Shown: positions 35,745 through 45,858, numbered from the stretch's first letter. The stretch: DNA of 64,000 bases from DATCMU01 sp036563245 (GCA_036563245.1 DATCMU010000010.1:1-64000), one strand, 5' to 3'. The notes: generated by a model not told the origin, from the letters alone. Numbers and translations are program-made.

Positions 35745-36343
35745 CGGTGCGCAACAATCCCCCTGGTCTGCGGCTTGGCGTCGGCATCGCGGATATAGGC
35801 CGGTTCGGGCGGAAACTTACCCGGATCGGCCAATGCGGCAAAGCGCGCCACCTGCGAGATATCGGCGAAGGGGCCGGACACAAGCGTCGTTCCTTCGGGG
35901 ATGCCGCCAGCCCGGTCGATCGGCAGGACGGCGGGCGGTCCCGACGGGACACCCGGGCCGGAAAAGTCCTGGACATAGGCTTCGGCGCGCCGGGCATCGA
36001 GCGCGACCCGCACGGGCGAGCCGGCCGGGCCGGACAGGGACAACGCCAGAAGGCCGGGCACGCCGATGACCGGCAGGCCAAGCGCAAGACCCAGCCCGCG
36101 CGCGGCGGCCAGACCGATCCTCAAACCGGTGAACGATCCGGGACCCGTGGTGACCGCGATCCGGCCAAGGTCGGCATAGGTGAGCTTGTTGCGCGCCAGC
36201 AATCCGGCGATGCGGTCGAACAGGATCTCGGCATGGCCGCGCGCGATATCCTCGATGAGGGTGTCGACGGTATCGCCGCGCAACACGGCAAGCTGCAGCC
36301 GCGGCGCGGCGGTATCGATGGCAAGGACCACGGTGTCACTCAT
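35741..36343 (-). CDS. tsaB: tRNA threonylcarbamoyladenosine synthesis protein TsaB
   Basis: ASKHA-fold partner of TsaD in t6A37 synthesis. 200 aa from the ATG at 36343 (MSDTVVLAIDTA). Shows IAVTTGPGSFTGLRIGLAAA and ALDARRAEAYVQ. Two more in-frame starts upstream add up to 21 residues without similarity. Between nfuA and rimI. Confidence 0.94.
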   Translation of the reverse strand: MSDTVVLAIDTAAPRLQLAVLRGDTVDTLIEDIARGHAEILFDRIAGLLARNKLTYADLGRIAVTTGPGSFTGLRIGLAAARGLGLALGLPVIGVPGLLALSLSGPAGSPVRVALDARRAEAYVQDFSGPGVPSGPPAVLPIDRAGGIPEGTTLVSGPFADISQVARFAALADPGKFPPEPAYIRDADAKPQTRGIVAHR

Positions 36344-36442
36344 GGCGCAACGAATACTCATTGCGCGCGAAAAAGCGAAATCCCTTTTCGCGCAAGTGAC
36401 AGGCAATCCCGTCCGGTTTCGATCCGGACAGGGAGAGCCGCA

Positions 36443-37003
36443 TCACATCTGCTGCACGCTTTCCACGCCGGGCACGAAGTGACGCAGGAGGTTCTCGATG
36501 CCCGATTTCAGCGTCGCGGTCGATGAGGGACAACCCGAGCAGGCGCCCTGCATGTGCAGGTAGACCGTTCCTTCGCGGTAGCCCTTGAAGGTGATGTCGC
36601 CGCCATCCATCGCCACTGCCGGGCGGACACGGGTCGCCAGCAGTTCCTTGATGATCTCGACCGTCTCGGCGTCTTCGTCCTCGAAGAACTCCTCGGTATC
36701 GACGGGCTGTTCGCCGCCGGCTTCGGTGATCACCGGCTTGCCGGAAAGAAACTGGTCCATGATGACGCCGAGAATGGCGGGCTTGATATGCGCCCAGTCG
36801 GTCTCGTTCTTGGTCACGGAGATGAAATCGGCGCCCAGAAAGACCCCGGTCACGCCAGGCAATTCGAACAGCGAGGCGGCCAGCGGCGAGACTGCCGCCG
36901 CGTCCGCGCTGCGGAAGTCGCGCGGCTCGCCGGGCAGGACTTCACGTCCGGGCAGGAATTTCAACGTCGCCGGATTCGGCGTGGCTTCGGTCTGGATGAA
37001 CAT
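36443..37003 (-). CDS. nfuA: Fe-S cluster carrier NfuA
   Basis: 186 aa scaffold/carrier delivering 4Fe-4S clusters. N-terminal Nfu domain (MFIQTEATPNPATLKFLPG) and C-terminal NifU-like domain with the CxxC ligand pair in GACSGCPSS. AAGGAG lies 7 nt upstream of the ATG. A strong match to an Irr iron-control element is found just downstream of its promoter, so it is likely repressed when iron is scarce. Confidence 0.96.
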   Translation of the reverse strand: MFIQTEATPNPATLKFLPGREVLPGEPRDFRSADAAAVSPLAASLFELPGVTGVFLGADFISVTKNETDWAHIKPAILGVIMDQFLSGKPVITEAGGEQPVDTEEFFEDEDAETVEIIKELLATRVRPAVAMDGGDITFKGYREGTVYLHMQGACSGCPSSTATLKSGIENLLRHFVPGVESVQQM

Positions 37004-37038
37004 TGATACGCTCCTTGCGGCGTCAGCCGCGACAGTTC

Positions 37039-37055
37039 TTTAGAACCGTTCGAAA
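37039..37055. promoter_or_regulatory. Irr iron-control element (ICE-like) before nfuA
   Basis: TTTAGAA-CCG-TTCGAAA matches the ICE palindrome TTTAGAA-N3-TTCTAAA at all arm positions but one. It lies 36 bp before the nfuA start codon and about 12 bp below the predicted -10, a position suited to repression. Confidence 0.65.
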
Positions 37056-37066
37056 AACTGCCCTTT

Positions 37067-37094
37067 AGATTAGGCTTTTCGTCGCCGAGTGCAA
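37067..37094 (-). promoter_or_regulatory. Probable nfuA promoter
   Basis: Minus strand: -35 TTGCAC, 16 bp, -10 TAATCT, just upstream of the ICE-like box; predicted start near 37060. Confidence 0.5.
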
Positions 37095-37105
37095 GACCTG
37101 GCCGA

Positions 37106-37642
37106 TCAACTGATCGCTTCGATCTGCGCATCCGTCATGCCGCCGGGCACGATGGCGACGGGAATGGGATAATTGCCCATGCCGCGCGAGGCGATGGCGC
37201 TGACAAGCGGCCCGGGGCCTTCACTCGAGGTGGAAGCGGCGAGCACCAGAATGGAAATTTCGCGGTCTTCTTCGATCAGCTTGACGATTTCCTCGGCGGT
37301 CCGGCCCTCGCGGATGACGGCCTCGGTCCGGATGTCCCCCTTGTCCGCGATCATGGACTGGTACTTGTCGAGAAGTTTTTCCGCGTGGTCGGTCGCTTCG
37401 GCGCGCATGATGTCTTCCACGCCCAGCCAGTGCTGGTAGTGATCCGGTTCGATCACGTAGAGCAGAACGACCGTGCCGCGCAGACGCCGCATGCGGCAGG
37501 CCGCAAAGGTGACCGCCCGGCCGCATTCCTCCGTGTCATCGACGACGACGAGGAACTTGTGCTCGTAGCCCTGGTCCTTCTGGTCTGAACTGTCGAACAA
37601 ACACCGCACCCGCCGCAATTGGTGACCGCGACATGCTGCCAC
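37106..37642 (-). CDS. Universal stress protein
   Basis: 178 aa UspA-fold protein: HKFLVVVDDTEECGRAVTFA at the start of the domain, then VVLLYVIEPDHYQHW and a C-terminal SAIASRGMGNYPIPVAIVPGG where the usual nucleotide-binding G-2x-G-9x-G pattern is partly degenerate. The N-terminal 25 residues are unlike the family; the GTG at 37642 has no clear ribosome site and a later GTG or TTG may be used. 49 bp after trpS on the same strand. Confidence 0.85.
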   Translation of the reverse strand: MAACRGHQLRRVRCLFDSSDQKDQGYEHKFLVVVDDTEECGRAVTFAACRMRRLRGTVVLLYVIEPDHYQHWLGVEDIMRAEATDHAEKLLDKYQSMIADKGDIRTEAVIREGRTAEEIVKLIEEDREISILVLAASTSSEGPGPLVSAIASRGMGNYPIPVAIVPGGMTDAQIEAIS

Positions 37643-37691
37643 CGCTCACGCGCTGGGGCAAGGGGTGGCCGGGCGGCCCGAGATCAGTCGT

Positions 37692-38723
37692 TCAGCGCAC
37701 GAAGCCGATGATGTCGCGTACCTTGACCATTGTCTGTTCGGCGAGCACACGCGCCCTGTCGGCGCCGTCGCGCAGGACGCGGTCGATTTCGTCGGTATTG
37801 TCGAGCAGGATGCGCACCTCGCTGGCCATGGGGGCGAGCACCTCGACCGCGAGTTCGGCCAGCGCCGGCTTGAACACACCGAAACCCTGGCCGCCGTATT
37901 CACGCAGGACGTCCGCCTTCGAGCGGTCGGAAAGCGCGGCAAAGATGCCAACGAGATTGTCGGCCTCCGGTCGGTTTTCGAGGCCCTTGACCTCGGTGGG
38001 CAGCGCGTCGGCGTCCGATTTCGCCTTCCTGATCTTCTTGGCGATCGTATCCGCGTCGTCCAGCAGGGAGATGCGCGACATGTCCGAGGGATCGGACTTG
38101 GACATTTTCTTGGTACCGTCGCGCAGCGACATCACGCGGGTCGCGGGCCCGGCGATCAGGGGTTCGGGCAGGGGAAAGAAGCCGTCCTCGAACCCGGCCG
38201 CCGCGATATGGTTGGCGTAGTCGTTGTTGAACTTCTGCGCGATGTCGCGGGTGAGCTCGAGATGCTGCTTCTGGTCGTCGCCCACCGGCACGTGAGTTGC
38301 CCTGTAGACAAGGATGTCGGCCGCCATCAGGTCCGGGTAGGCAAACAGCCCCACGGATACGTTCTCGGCATTCCTGCCCGCCTTGTCCTTGAACTGGGTC
38401 ATGCGCTGCAGCCAGCCCATGCGCGCAACGCAGTTGAAGATCCAGGCCAGCTCGGCGTGCTGGATCACCTGGCTCTGGTTGAAGATGATCGACCTGGCCG
38501 GATCGACGCCGGCCGCGATATAGGCCGCGGTCAGTTCGCGGGTGGCGCGCCTGAGATCCTCGGGGTCCTGCCAGACGGTGATCGCGTGCATGTCCACGAC
38601 GCAATAGATGCACTCGTGGGTTTCCTGCAGGGGGACGAAACGGCGGATCGCGCCGAGATAATTGCCCAGATGCAGATTGCCCGAGGGCTGGATTCCAGAA
38701 AAAACGCGCGAACTGAAGGACAC
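37692..38723 (-). CDS. trpS: Tryptophan--tRNA ligase
   Basis: Class I aminoacyl-tRNA synthetase. 343 aa from a GTG at 38723, which has AGGAG 8 nt upstream and gives the family N-terminus SFSSRVFSGIQPSG. HIGH-like motif GNLHLGNYLGA and KMSKS (TKKMSKSDPSD) are intact. An ATG 20 codons upstream is in frame but less likely. Follows murJ. Confidence 0.95.
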   Translation of the reverse strand: MSFSSRVFSGIQPSGNLHLGNYLGAIRRFVPLQETHECIYCVVDMHAITVWQDPEDLRRATRELTAAYIAAGVDPARSIIFNQSQVIQHAELAWIFNCVARMGWLQRMTQFKDKAGRNAENVSVGLFAYPDLMAADILVYRATHVPVGDDQKQHLELTRDIAQKFNNDYANHIAAAGFEDGFFPLPEPLIAGPATRVMSLRDGTKKMSKSDPSDMSRISLLDDADTIAKKIRKAKSDADALPTEVKGLENRPEADNLVGIFAALSDRSKADVLREYGGQGFGVFKPALAELAVEVLAPMASEVRILLDNTDEIDRVLRDGADRARVLAEQTMVKVRDIIGFVR

Positions 38724-38788
38724 GTGCCGGGCTCCTCGATATTGACCGATCGGGTTATTGCCCATTCGCGGCGCCCCGCGCAAGCCCG

Positions 38789-40351
38789 CTAGCCGCGCCG
38801 GACAAGCCGCCGGAGCAGTTTGTCGAGCCGCTGGACGCCGGTCAGGTGGACAAGTCCGAAATAGACGACCATTCCACCGGCCACCAGGACCATGAGTCCG
38901 GACAATTGCAGGACAAAGGGCGCGGCGCTGTCCAGCACCGGCGCCATGACCGCTGCCATGGCGACCAGAACCGCCGCCATCCCAAGGCTGAGCAAGAGAA
39001 TCAGCCCCTGTTGCCGCCGCTGCGCGGTATCGAGCGCCAGGTGCCCGCGCCTCAGAAGCGTCGCGGCAAGCAGCGCGGCGTTCGCCCAGGCCGAAACCGA
39101 TGTGGCTATGGCGATGCCCACGTGCTGGAGGCTGGGGAACAGCGCAAGGCTCAGCGCGATATTGACGGCGGCGGAGATGGCGGCAAACAGCGTGGGCGTT
39201 CGCGTGTCCTCGCGGGCAAAGAAGCCCGGCTGAAGAACCCTGACGAGCACGAAGGCGGGCAACCCGGCAGCAAAGCCGGTCAGCGCGGCCGCGGTGGCGG
39301 CGGATGCCTCGGCGGTGAAGGCGCCGCGCTCGAACAACACCCGCACGATGGGTTCTGCGATGGCGATCAGCGCCAAGGCGGCGGGCATGGCAAGCAACAT
39401 GGCAATGAGCAGAGACTGATCCAGCGCTGCCTTGGCCTCGACCTGCCGGCCCCCCTTGAGATGGCGGGCCAGCTCGGGCAGCAGGACCGTGCCGATGGCG
39501 ATGCCGATTATGCCAAGCGGCAACTGGTAGAGCCGGTCGGCATAGTAGAGGTAGGAGATGGCGCTGTCGGCCTGGCTGGCGATGATTGTGCCGATGAAGA
39601 TGTTGATCTGGGTGATGCCGCCGGTGAGAATCGCGGGAACTGCGAGGAACCAGAACCGGCGCACTTCGGGATCGACCCTTGGCCAGCGCAGGCGGGGCAG
39701 AAATCCTGCCCGGCGGACGGCGGTGGCAACCAGGGCCAGTTGCGCGATCCCGCCGGCGATGATGGCAATGGCGACCCAGACGGCGGTGGTCTGGCCCGCG
39801 CTCATGCCCAATGCCAGCATGGGCACGAAGAATACGATCGAGGCGACATTGAGCAGGATCGGCGCGGCGGCAGCGGCGGTGAAGCGGTTCAGGCCGTTGA
39901 GAATCCCCGCGAAAGCGGCCATCAGGGACATGAAGGCGAGATAGGGGAAGCAGATCCGCGTCAGCAGTACCGTGAGGTCATATTTGGCCGGATCGTCGAG
40001 AAAACCGGGCACGAAGGGCTTCAGCACCACCGGCATGAAGATTTCGGCGAGCACGGTGACGACGACGAGCACGACAAGCAGCCACGAGACAATGCGCGAA
40101 GCGACGGAGTACGCAGTGTCCGTGCCCTCCTGCTCCAGGGCGCGGGCGAATACGGGAATGAAGGCGGAGTTGAACGCGCCTTCGGCGAACAGCCGGCGGA
40201 ACAGGTTGGGGAACCGGAACGCGGCAAAGAAGGCGTCGGCCGCCATGCCGGTGCCCAGCAATTGCGCCATCAGCATGTCGCGCACGAAGCCCAATACCCG
40301 GCTTGCCAGGGTCAGGCCGCCCACATTGGCGAAATTGCGCAGGAGACTCAT
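38789..40351 (-). CDS. murJ: Lipid II flippase MurJ
   Basis: Flips lipid II across the inner membrane for peptidoglycan synthesis. 520 aa from the ATG at 40351, with about 14 membrane helices. Conserved start MSLLRNFANVGGLTLASRVLGFVRD, AEGAFNSAFIPVF and the Arg/Asp-containing helices of the MOP flippase superfamily. It is 34 bp after glnD, the order known in Rhizobiales. Confidence 0.95.
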   Translation of the reverse strand: MSLLRNFANVGGLTLASRVLGFVRDMLMAQLLGTGMAADAFFAAFRFPNLFRRLFAEGAFNSAFIPVFARALEQEGTDTAYSVASRIVSWLLVVLVVVTVLAEIFMPVVLKPFVPGFLDDPAKYDLTVLLTRICFPYLAFMSLMAAFAGILNGLNRFTAAAAAPILLNVASIVFFVPMLALGMSAGQTTAVWVAIAIIAGGIAQLALVATAVRRAGFLPRLRWPRVDPEVRRFWFLAVPAILTGGITQINIFIGTIIASQADSAISYLYYADRLYQLPLGIIGIAIGTVLLPELARHLKGGRQVEAKAALDQSLLIAMLLAMPAALALIAIAEPIVRVLFERGAFTAEASAATAAALTGFAAGLPAFVLVRVLQPGFFAREDTRTPTLFAAISAAVNIALSLALFPSLQHVGIAIATSVSAWANAALLAATLLRRGHLALDTAQRRQQGLILLLSLGMAAVLVAMAAVMAPVLDSAAPFVLQLSGLMVLVAGGMVVYFGLVHLTGVQRLDKLLRRLVRRG

Positions 40352-40385
40352 GGTGTTCTGGCGGGCCTTTCCGGCGGGCGTGAAA

Positions 40386-43178
40386 TCAACTTGCGGCCTT
40401 TTGCTGCGCACCGGCGCCATTGAATACGGCCAGCAATTGTTCGCGAATGCGCTTCTGGCGGGCCTTGGACTCGATCTTGAGGCCGGTCAGATCGGTCACG
40501 TAGAACACGTCCACCGCCTTCTCGCCAAACGTTCCGATATGGGCCGATCCGATGGTCAGGCTCAGATCGGAGATTTCGCGCGTCAGGTCGTGCAACAGGC
40601 CGGTCCTGTCGAGGCCTGAAACCTCGATCACCGTGAACTTTCGCGACAGGGCGTTGGAGATCAGCACTTCGGCTGGCACCGAGAACGGCCGCAACCGGCG
40701 GTTGAGGCGGGAATCGTGGCCGAGATCGCGCGGCAGGTGGCGGCGCCCCTGCAACAATTGCTTGACCGTATCGATGATGCGCGCCGCGCGAACCCGCTCG
40801 TCCTCGTCCGAGGTGAACGCGCGCCTGAGGCGAAAGGTATCGAGAGCCTGGCCGTCCCGCATCGACGCGATCTGCGCGCCAAGGATCGAGGCATCCTGCA
40901 TGGTGCATGCCCCCGCGATCAGGGACAAGAGGCGCGGGTGATCGGGCGTATAGAACGAGATCTCGGTAATGCCTTCGAACGCCTGGATGCGCACGGTGCC
41001 GGCGAACGGCTTTCCGGCCTTGTCGGCCGCCCGGATCATGCGGGCGTGCTCGATCTGCACTTCCGGCTCGGCGCGAAGCCAATAGGAGGTGTAGTGGCGG
41101 GCGGCGTAACGCTCGATTTCGTCGGCCGGCCAGTCGTCCAGGGCTGCCGCCAACTGTTGCTGGGCCGCCTGCACGCGATCGCGCTGGCTGACCTGGGAAT
41201 GGCCGCCCGAAAGGATCGGCTCGGTGGCGAAATAGAGCGCGCGCAACAGCGAACCCTTCCAGCCGGTCCACACGCCCGGCCCCACCGCGCGGATGTCGCA
41301 TGCCGTCAGGATCATCAGCAGCGCCAGACGCTGCGGGCTCTGCACCACCTCGGCGAAGGCCTTGGCGGTCTCGGGATCCTGGATGTCGCGCGATTGCGCG
41401 ATCTCGCTCATCAGAAGGTGATGCTCGACCAGCCAGCGCACGGTATCGGTTTCAGCGGCCGAGAGCCCGAGGCGTGGGCAGAAGCGCCGCGCGATACGCG
41501 CCCCGGCGATCGAATGGTCCTCGCGCCGGCCCTTGGCGATGTCGTGCAGGAAAAGCGCCACGAAGAGCAGCCTGACGTCGGACAGCTGGGGCAGCAGTTC
41601 ATGGGTGAGCGGCAATTCGTCCTTCAGCCCGCCATTGGCGATCTGCGCCATCACCCCCACGGCGCGGATCAGGTGCTCGTCCACCGTGTAGTGGTGATAC
41701 ATGTTGAACTGCATCAGGGCGACGATCTTGCCGAAATCGGGCACGAACCTGCCCAGAACGCCGCTCTCGTTCATCCGCCGCAAGGTACGTTCGACCGACT
41801 TGGGCGAGGTCAGGATATCGAGGAAATAGGCATTGGCGCGCTTGTCGGCACGCAATTCGGCATTGACCAGCCTGAGATTGCGGGTGATCGCCTTGAGGGC
41901 GTCGGGGTGGTAGAGCAGTCCTTCGCGCCCGGCGAGGTAGAACAGCTTGATGAGATTGACCGGGTTCTTCTCGAACACGTCGGGCGCCGCGATCGTGATG
42001 CGCCCCCCTTCGAGCATGAAATCGGTCTCGCCCTTGAGCTTGCGGCCGCGCCTGAGGCCGCCGAGCACCGCATCGACCATGTCGAGTTTCTTGGCATGGG
42101 CGAATTCGAGCGAAGTCGCGAAAATGCGGGTGAGATCGCCCACGTCCTTGGCGACGAGGAAATAGCGCTTCATGAAGCGCTCGACGCCGAGCATGCCGGC
42201 ACGGTCGTGAAAGCCAAGCCGATCGGCCAGTTCGGCCTGCACATCGAAGGTCAGCCGGTCGTCGGCCCGCCCGGTGTAGAAATGCAGGGTGCAGCGCACC
42301 GCCCACAGGAAGTCCTCGGCACGCTGGAAAAGGCGGAATTCGTGCTGGGAGAAGACCCCCTTCTCCACCAGTTCCGCGCCGGTATGCACCTGGTAGAAAT
42401 ACTTGCCGATCCAGAACAGTGTGTTGAGGTCGCGCAGGCCCCCCTTGCCGTCCTTGATATTGGGCTCGACCACGTAGCGCGTATTGCCCATCTGCTCGTG
42501 CCGCGCCTCGCGCTCGGCCATCTTGGCGGCAATGAATTCGCGGCCGGTCCTGGAGACGATCTCGTGTTCGAACCGCGCGACAAGGGATTCGTACAAGGGC
42601 TGGTTGCCGGTGAGAAAACGGGCCTCAAGGGTCGCGGTCCGCACGGTCATGTCCGATCGCGCCATGCGTATGCATTCGTCGACCGAACGCACGGCGTGGC
42701 CGACCTTCTGGCCGAGGTCCCACAGCATGTAGAGCACGTACTCGGTAACGTTCTCCCCCCACGGGGTCTGCTTGTAGGGGAGCACGAACAAGAGATCGAT
42801 ATCCGAACCGGGCGCCAGGGTTCCGCGTCCGTAGCCGCCGACCGCCGCGATCGACAGGGCTTCCGCCTCGGACGGGTTGTCGAGCGGATAGACGTGGCGC
42901 ACGGCGAAATCATGCACGGCGCGAATGATCTCGTCTTCCGCCGACGCCAGATTGCGGGCGCAGCGCGTCCCGCGTCCGGTCGCTGCGAGTTCTTCCTCGG
43001 CCGAGCGTCGGGCCGCCGACAGGGTATCGCGCAGGATCTGGAGAAAGGCGGCGCGGGCGGCGGTGCCTTTCATCGGCTCATCGCCGATGGCGGCGACCGC
43101 CTCGGCGAGGATCTCCCCGGAAGTGCGCAATTGGAACCTGGGCGGCCGTTTGCGGCCTTCAGCTGCGTCGGAGGGCAT
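40386..43178 (-). CDS. glnD: PII uridylyltransferase/uridylyl-removing enzyme GlnD
   Basis: Nitrogen sensor that uridylylates PII proteins when glutamine is low and removes UMP when it is high. 930 aa: nucleotidyltransferase with GGYGRGTLAPGSDIDLLF, a central linker, an HD hydrolase domain (LFLHDIAKGRREDHS) and two C-terminal ACT domains (about 735-810 and 850-925) for glutamine sensing. The start overlaps the mutS end by 20 nt. Confidence 0.97.
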   Translation of the reverse strand: MPSDAAEGRKRPPRFQLRTSGEILAEAVAAIGDEPMKGTAARAAFLQILRDTLSAARRSAEEELAATGRGTRCARNLASAEDEIIRAVHDFAVRHVYPLDNPSEAEALSIAAVGGYGRGTLAPGSDIDLLFVLPYKQTPWGENVTEYVLYMLWDLGQKVGHAVRSVDECIRMARSDMTVRTATLEARFLTGNQPLYESLVARFEHEIVSRTGREFIAAKMAEREARHEQMGNTRYVVEPNIKDGKGGLRDLNTLFWIGKYFYQVHTGAELVEKGVFSQHEFRLFQRAEDFLWAVRCTLHFYTGRADDRLTFDVQAELADRLGFHDRAGMLGVERFMKRYFLVAKDVGDLTRIFATSLEFAHAKKLDMVDAVLGGLRRGRKLKGETDFMLEGGRITIAAPDVFEKNPVNLIKLFYLAGREGLLYHPDALKAITRNLRLVNAELRADKRANAYFLDILTSPKSVERTLRRMNESGVLGRFVPDFGKIVALMQFNMYHHYTVDEHLIRAVGVMAQIANGGLKDELPLTHELLPQLSDVRLLFVALFLHDIAKGRREDHSIAGARIARRFCPRLGLSAAETDTVRWLVEHHLLMSEIAQSRDIQDPETAKAFAEVVQSPQRLALLMILTACDIRAVGPGVWTGWKGSLLRALYFATEPILSGGHSQVSQRDRVQAAQQQLAAALDDWPADEIERYAARHYTSYWLRAEPEVQIEHARMIRAADKAGKPFAGTVRIQAFEGITEISFYTPDHPRLLSLIAGACTMQDASILGAQIASMRDGQALDTFRLRRAFTSDEDERVRAARIIDTVKQLLQGRRHLPRDLGHDSRLNRRLRPFSVPAEVLISNALSRKFTVIEVSGLDRTGLLHDLTREISDLSLTIGSAHIGTFGEKAVDVFYVTDLTGLKIESKARQKRIREQLLAVFNGAGAQQKAAS

Positions 43179-45858
43179 CCTGGGCCTTCTTGAGCGCGTA
43201 GATCGTTTCGATGGCTTGCCTGGGCGTCAGGTCGTCCGGACTGATCTCTTCGAGCATGGCGTGAACCGGGTCGGGTCCTGATGGCGGAGGTGGCGGCGGA
43301 CGCTGGGCAAAAAGTGGCAGATCGTCTAGCACGGCGCCGCCCGTGCCGGAAGGGCGCTGTTCAAGCAGCTCAAGCACCTGACGGGCCCGCGCGACCACGG
43401 GCTCGGGCAATCCCGCGAGCCTTGCGACCTGGATGCCGTACGAACGGTCGGCCGCGCCCGCGGCAACCTCGTGCAGGAAGACCACATCCCCTTCCCACTC
43501 CCGCACCTTCATGGTGTGGTTGGAGACCCGTGGCAGGGTGCGCGCCAGGCTGGTCATCTCATGGAAATGGGTGGCGAACAGAGCTCGGCAGCGCGTCGTC
43601 TCGTGCAGCGCCTCGGCGGCGGCCCAGGCAATCGACAGCCCGTCGAAGGTCGCCGTGCCGCGCCCGATCTCGTCGAGCACGACCAGCGAGCGGCGCGTGG
43701 CGCGATTGAGGATCGCCGCGGTCTCCACCATTTCCACCATGAAAGTAGAACGATGGTGGGCGATGTCATCGGACGCACCCACACGGGAGAAGACCCGGTC
43801 GACGATGCCGATATGGGCTGAACTCGCGGGCACGTAGCTGCCGGCCTGCGCCAGAATCGCGATCAGGGCGTTCTGGCGGAGAAACGTCGACTTGCCGCCC
43901 ATGTTGGGACCGGTAACCAGCCACAATTGCCCGTCATCGTCTTCATCATTGCCCGACAGGTCGCAATCGTTGGCAACGAAAGTCTCGCCGGCGGTTGCAA
44001 GGCTTTGTTCGACGACCGGATGCCGCCCGCCCTCGACCCGGAACACCAGGCTGTCGTCGACAGTTGGCCGGCAATAGCCGCGATTGGCCGCAAGGGTCGC
44101 AAGGCCCGCCGTCACGTCGAGCTCGGCGAGCGCATCGGCAAGGGCCCGCAGGATTTCGGTCCTTTCAAGGACCCCGGCGCACAAGCGCGCGAAGATCGCC
44201 TGCTCGATGGCCAGCGCGGCGTCATGGGCCCTGGCGATCTGGCCTTCGAGATCGGCCAGTTCGGCGGTGGTGAACCGCATGGCATTGGCCATGGTCTGGC
44301 GATGAATGAAACTGGCAGAGAAGGGCTCGGCCATCAGCTTGCCGCCATGTGCGGAAGGCACTTCGATGAAATAGCCGAGCACGTTGTTGTGCTTGATCCT
44401 GAGGGTCCGGATGCCGGTTTCATCGGCCAGCCGCCCCTGCAGCGCCGCGACAACCTCGCGGCTGCTTGTGGCAAGGGCCCGCTCGCGGTCGAGCCCGGCA
44501 TCGAACCCCTCGCAGACATAACCGCCATCGCGCGCCAGCAGCGGCGCGTCCTCGTCGATGGCCGACAGGATGGTCTGGGCCAGATCGGCTGGCGCCGCGT
44601 CCAGATCGACCGCCATGCGCGCCAGCAGGCCGACTGGGCCGGCAGCCCGAAGGGTTTGCGCGAGATCGGCCGCACCGGCGATCGCCGATCCGAGCGCCCT
44701 GAGATCGCGTGGGCCACCACGCTGGAGCGCCAGGCGCGTCAAGGCCCGGGTTATGTCCGGCATGCCCTTGAGAGCGGTGCGCAGCCGACCGGCCAGAAGG
44801 CTGTCCTCGACCAGGAACGTCACTGCGTCGAGCCGGGCATTGACCGCCTCGGGCTCGCAGAGCGGGGCGGCGATCCGCCGGGCCAGAAGGCGGGACCCGG
44901 CCGGCGTGACGCTGAGGTCGACCGCGCCGAACAGCGAGCCTTTGGTCGCCCCGCGATTGGTCGCCAGCAGTTCAAGGGAGTTGCGGGTTGCCGCGTCGAT
45001 CGACATATGGGAGGCCGAGGCCTCGTAGTGCGGGGGCCTCAGCGAAAGCGGCGCGCCTCGCTGTGCCTCGCTCGCATAACCCACAAGCGCGCCAAGCGCC
45101 GAGCGTGCGCCGCGAGAATAGGCCGTGGGGTCGACGGCGCCCGCAAAGGCCTGTGCGATCCGCTCCGCCCCGGCCTCGCTGTCGAACAGCGCCTTTTCAC
45201 GTTCCACCAGATGCAGGCCGCCAGGCAGCAGGTGACCTTCGCGCAGGTATTCCAGCGTCGGGCCGGCAAGGATGAGTTCGGCCGGATCGATGCGCGCGAT
45301 CTCGTCGGCGAGACTTTCCGCCGCCACATCGGCAACCGCTGTCTCCCCGGTCGAGATGTCGGCCCAGGCAAGGGCGAAATCGGTTTCGCCGTGCCGGACC
45401 ATGGCAAGCGCCGCCAGGAAATTGTTGGCCCGCTGCGGCAGCAGATCGTCCTCGGTCAGGGTGCCGGGGGTGACCAGCCGGACGACATCGCGCCTGACCA
45501 CGGACTTGGAGCCGCGCTTGCGCGCTTCGGCGGGATCCTCGACCTGCTCGCAAATGGCGACGCGATGCCCCAGCGAAATCAGTTTTTTCAGGTAGTCCTG
45601 GGCCGCATGGATCGGCACCCCGCACATGGGGATGTCCTCGCCCAGGTGCTTGCCGCGTTTGGTGAGTACGATGCCGAGGGCCTGCGAGGCGATCTCGGCA
45701 TCCTCGAAGAACAGCTCGTAGAAATCCCCCATGCGGTAGAACAGCAGGTAGCCGGGATTTATCGCCTTGATCTCGAAGAACTGCGCCATCATCGGCGTGA
45801 CAGCCGGATTGGCCGTTCCGGCAGTCTCAGGGGCAGATTGATAGGGCGCCTGGTCCAT
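43159..45858 (-). CDS. mutS: DNA mismatch repair protein MutS
   Basis: Recognises mismatches and recruits MutL. Mismatch-binding GDFYELFFEDA near the N-terminus, connector/lever/clamp regions, and the C-terminal ATPase with Walker A TGPNMGGKSTFLRQNA, DEIGRGTATFDG and THFHEM. The ATG at 45858 gives 899 aa (MDQAPYQSAPETAG); a TTG at 45933 is in frame but lacks support. First gene of the mutS-glnD-murJ-trpS run. Confidence 0.97.
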   Translation of the reverse strand: MDQAPYQSAPETAGTANPAVTPMMAQFFEIKAINPGYLLFYRMGDFYELFFEDAEIASQALGIVLTKRGKHLGEDIPMCGVPIHAAQDYLKKLISLGHRVAICEQVEDPAEARKRGSKSVVRRDVVRLVTPGTLTEDDLLPQRANNFLAALAMVRHGETDFALAWADISTGETAVADVAAESLADEIARIDPAELILAGPTLEYLREGHLLPGGLHLVEREKALFDSEAGAERIAQAFAGAVDPTAYSRGARSALGALVGYASEAQRGAPLSLRPPHYEASASHMSIDAATRNSLELLATNRGATKGSLFGAVDLSVTPAGSRLLARRIAAPLCEPEAVNARLDAVTFLVEDSLLAGRLRTALKGMPDITRALTRLALQRGGPRDLRALGSAIAGAADLAQTLRAAGPVGLLARMAVDLDAAPADLAQTILSAIDEDAPLLARDGGYVCEGFDAGLDRERALATSSREVVAALQGRLADETGIRTLRIKHNNVLGYFIEVPSAHGGKLMAEPFSASFIHRQTMANAMRFTTAELADLEGQIARAHDAALAIEQAIFARLCAGVLERTEILRALADALAELDVTAGLATLAANRGYCRPTVDDSLVFRVEGGRHPVVEQSLATAGETFVANDCDLSGNDEDDDGQLWLVTGPNMGGKSTFLRQNALIAILAQAGSYVPASSAHIGIVDRVFSRVGASDDIAHHRSTFMVEMVETAAILNRATRRSLVVLDEIGRGTATFDGLSIAWAAAEALHETTRCRALFATHFHEMTSLARTLPRVSNHTMKVREWEGDVVFLHEVAAGAADRSYGIQVARLAGLPEPVVARARQVLELLEQRPSGTGGAVLDDLPLFAQRPPPPPPSGPDPVHAMLEEISPDDLTPRQAIETIYALKKAQDALRRS

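Noticed and set aside
40386..40420. murJ starting at 40420, overlapping glnD
   Set aside because: The family N-terminus MSLLRNFANVGG starts at 40351; the upstream residues are the glnD end in another frame.
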